Source of the DNA: Vicinamibacterales bacterium
Lineage (GTDB): Bacteria > Acidobacteriota > Vicinamibacteria > Vicinamibacterales > UBA2999
Length of the DNA stretch: 64,000 nt
NCBI GenBank assembly: GCA_030680175.1
Contig: JAUXWO010000051.1
Coordinates: forward strand, 62,001-126,000
Reading direction: 5' to 3'
A program made the position numbers and the translations under genes. Position 1 is the stretch's first letter. Every line of letters begins with the position of its first letter. The notes under the pieces were generated by a model. It saw nothing but the letters and a program-made list of their open reading frames with translations. It was not told where the DNA came from and did no database searches. This document shows positions 62,468-64,000 of the stretch, piece by piece.

Positions 62468-64000
62468 CTACAGCGGGATGTTGCCGTGCTTCTTGGGCGG
62501 GTTGCGGTCGCGCTTGCTCTCGAGGGTGCCGAGCACCTGGATCAGGCGCCGGCGGGTCGTGCGCGGCAGGATCACCTCGTCGATGAACCCCTTCTCGGCC
62601 GCCACGTACGGGTTGGCGAACTTCTCGCGGAACTCCGCGACCTTCGCGGCGCGCATCGCGGCCGGGTCGGCGGCCTTGTCGATCTCGCGCTTGTAGAGGA
62701 TGTTCACGGCGCCTTCGGCCCCCATCACGGCGATCTCGGCCGTGGGCCACGCGAAGTTCACGTCCGTGCGGATGTGCTTGCTGGCCATCACGCAGTAGGC
62801 GCCGCCGTACGCCTTGCGCGTGATGACGGTGACTTTCGGGACGGTGGCCTCGGCGAACGCATACAGCAGCTTCGCGCCGTGGCGGATGATGCCGCCGTAC
62901 TCCTGCACCGTGCCCGGCAGGAAGCCGGGAACGTCCTCGAAGGTGACGAGCGGGATGTTGAAGGCGTCGCAGAACCGCACGAACCGCGCCCCCTTCACCG
63001 CCGCGTCGATGTCGAGCGTCCCGGCAAGAAACGCCGGCTGATTGGCCACGATGCCCACGGAGCGCCCGCCGAGCCGCGCGAACCCGACGAGGATGTTCTT
63101 CGCGTAGTGCTGATGCACCTCGAGAAAATACCCGTCGTCAGCGATCGTGTGGATGAGATCCAGCATGTCGTAGGGCTGGTTCGGCGACGGCGGCACGAGC
63201 GTATCGAGCGTGGAGTCCTCGCGGTCGGACGGGTCCATCGTGTCGACGCGGGGCGGCTCGTCGACGTTGTTGCCCGGCATGAACGAGAGGAGCTCGCGGA
63301 TGAGCATGAGGCACTCGCGGTCATCCTCCACCGCGAAGTGCGCCACGCCGCTCTTCTCGTTGTGCGTCATCGCACCGCCGAGCGCTTCCTTGGTCACGTC
63401 CTCGTGCGTCACGGTCTTGATGACGTCGGGCCCCGTGACGAACATGTAGCTCGTGCGCTTCACCATGATGGTGAAGTCCGTGATGGCCGGCGAGTAGACC
63501 GCGCCGCCCGCGCAGGGGCCCATGATGGCGGAAATCTGCGGCACGACCCCCGACGCCAGCGTATTGCGGAGGAAGATGTCGGCGTAGCCGCCGAGCGAGA
63601 GCACGCCTTCCTGGATGCGCGCGCCGCCGGAGTCGTTCAACCCCACCACCGGCGCGCCGATGCGCATCGCCATGTCCATGATCTTGACGATCTTGGCGGC
63701 GTTGGTCTCCGACAGTGAGCCCCCGAACACGGTGAAATCCTGCGCAAATGCGTAGACGGGCCGGCCGAACACGCGCCCATGCCCGGTGACGACGCCGTCG
63801 CCGGGAATCACCTGCGCGTCCATGCCGAAGTCGCGGCAGCGGTGGACGACGAGCTTGTCCACTTCCTCGAACGTGCCGGGGTCGAAGAGCAGCGTCATGC
63901 GCTCGCGCGCGGTGAGCTTGCCCTGCTCGTGCTGCTTCTGCAGGCGCGCCTCGCCACCGCCGAGCTCCGCGCGCCGCTCCCGTTCCCTGAGGGTCTCAAT
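62468..64000 (-). CDS. Acyl-CoA carboxylase carboxyltransferase (beta) subunit, 5' end cut by window edge
   Basis: 511 codons are seen, open to base 64000 with no start, so the N-terminus is missing. Crotonase-fold carboxyltransferase domains are complete. [19 protein letters not shown] is the PccB/MmdA opening, and [19 protein letters not shown] and [11 protein letters not shown] form the N-half acyl-CoA site. [26 protein letters not shown] and [11 protein letters not shown] form the C-half biotin site. It ends [10 protein letters not shown], the usual PccB tail. It most resembles propionyl-CoA carboxylase beta. The carrier and biotin carboxylase at 49368-51424 are likely partners. Confidence 0.95.
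   Translation of the reverse strand: METLRERERRAELGGGEARLQKQHEQGKLTARERMTLLFDPGTFEEVDKLVVHRCRDFGMDAQVIPGDGVVTGHGRVFGRPVYAFAQDFTVFGGSLSETNAAKIVKIMDMAMRIGAPVVGLNDSGGARIQEGVLSLGGYADIFLRNTLASGVVPQISAIMGPCAGGAVYSPAITDFTIMVKRTSYMFVTGPDVIKTVTHEDVTKEALGGAMTHNEKSGVAHFAVEDDRECLMLIRELLSFMPGNNVDEPPRVDTMDPSDREDSTLDTLVPPSPNQPYDMLDLIHTIADDGYFLEVHQHYAKNILVGFARLGGRSVGIVANQPAFLAGTLDIDAAVKGARFVRFCDAFNIPLVTFEDVPGFLPGTVQEYGGIIRHGAKLLYAFAEATVPKVTVITRKAYGGAYCVMASKHIRTDVNFAWPTAEIAVMGAEGAVNILYKREIDKAADPAAMRAAKVAEFREKFANPYVAAEKGFIDEVILPRTTRRRLIQVLGTLESKRDRNPPKKHGNIPL

Overview
The window is high-GC bacterial chromosome (coding regions look to be around 70% G+C) that most resembles Acidobacteriota, probably class Vicinamibacteria. 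That placement is an inference. It rests on the trigger factor-clpP-clpX-lon-ysxC-rho block, a remnant of a MacB/ADOP-type permease, a Ser/Thr kinase fused to TolB-like and TPR regions, a B12-dependent ribonucleotide reductase, and abundant short dispersed hairpin and tandem repeats. I see no prophage, integrase, intact insertion sequence, CRISPR array or rRNA operon.

Layout. 1-3960 (minus) is the start of an exopolysaccharide-type operon: a lipoprotein with Asp-rich calcium-binding-like repeats, a stand-alone Fis-type HTH protein, an outer-membrane beta-barrel, a Wza-like SLBB export protein and asparagine synthase (cut by the left edge). The first three are joined by ATGA overlaps. 4308-5937 is an ECF sigma/anti-sigma pair divergent from a small membrane protein, with two matching ECF-type promoters between them. 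5969-8593 holds a Dam-family methylase, an FkbM methyltransferase, a 2OG-Fe(II) oxygenase and a zinc-ribbon protein. A tRNA-Leu(UAG) at 8715 is followed by a duplicated repeat. 9017-16866 is the proteostasis/housekeeping block, then a cardiolipin synthase-like protein and ribosomal protein L31.

18708-25979 (minus) carries an exonuclease/helicase pair resembling Bacillus MrfB/MrfA (YprB/YprA), a kinase-TPR protein and an SDR. 26067-33892 holds a DUF547 protein, an alpha/beta hydrolase, a decayed repeat-rich stretch with a permease fragment, an RraA-like protein, RecQ, a membrane sulfatase-like protein and a coiled-coil protein. 34037-36877 is nrdJ with a long leader. 37297-40752 is a lipoprotein and a two-component system with an NtrC-type regulator, next to a CPBP protease. 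41603-49368 is an outer-membrane assembly cluster: a SurA-N-like protein, an Omp85/BamA-like protein and a TamB-like protein.

49368-51424 encodes the biotin carrier and biotin carboxylase of an acyl-CoA carboxylase. Its likely carboxyltransferase partner lies at 62468-64000 (cut by the right edge). Between them are YceI, a MarR regulator with matching operators, a YkvI-like transporter, a phosphoesterase, an M24 peptidase, a Na/Pi cotransporter-PhoU pair, a PqiA-like protein, a DUF1028 protein and a RluA-type protein lacking the usual catalytic Asp.

The most unusual content is the repeat biology. Heptanucleotide arrays occur at four places. A composite of 9-bp tandem repeats plus a REP-like hairpin occurs twice, once inside the mrfB-like coding sequence. 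The 3' end of nrdJ is duplicated around a REP-like hairpin. Long inverted repeats sit between genes. The Omp85 gene has lost a stop at its expected end next to one heptamer array.
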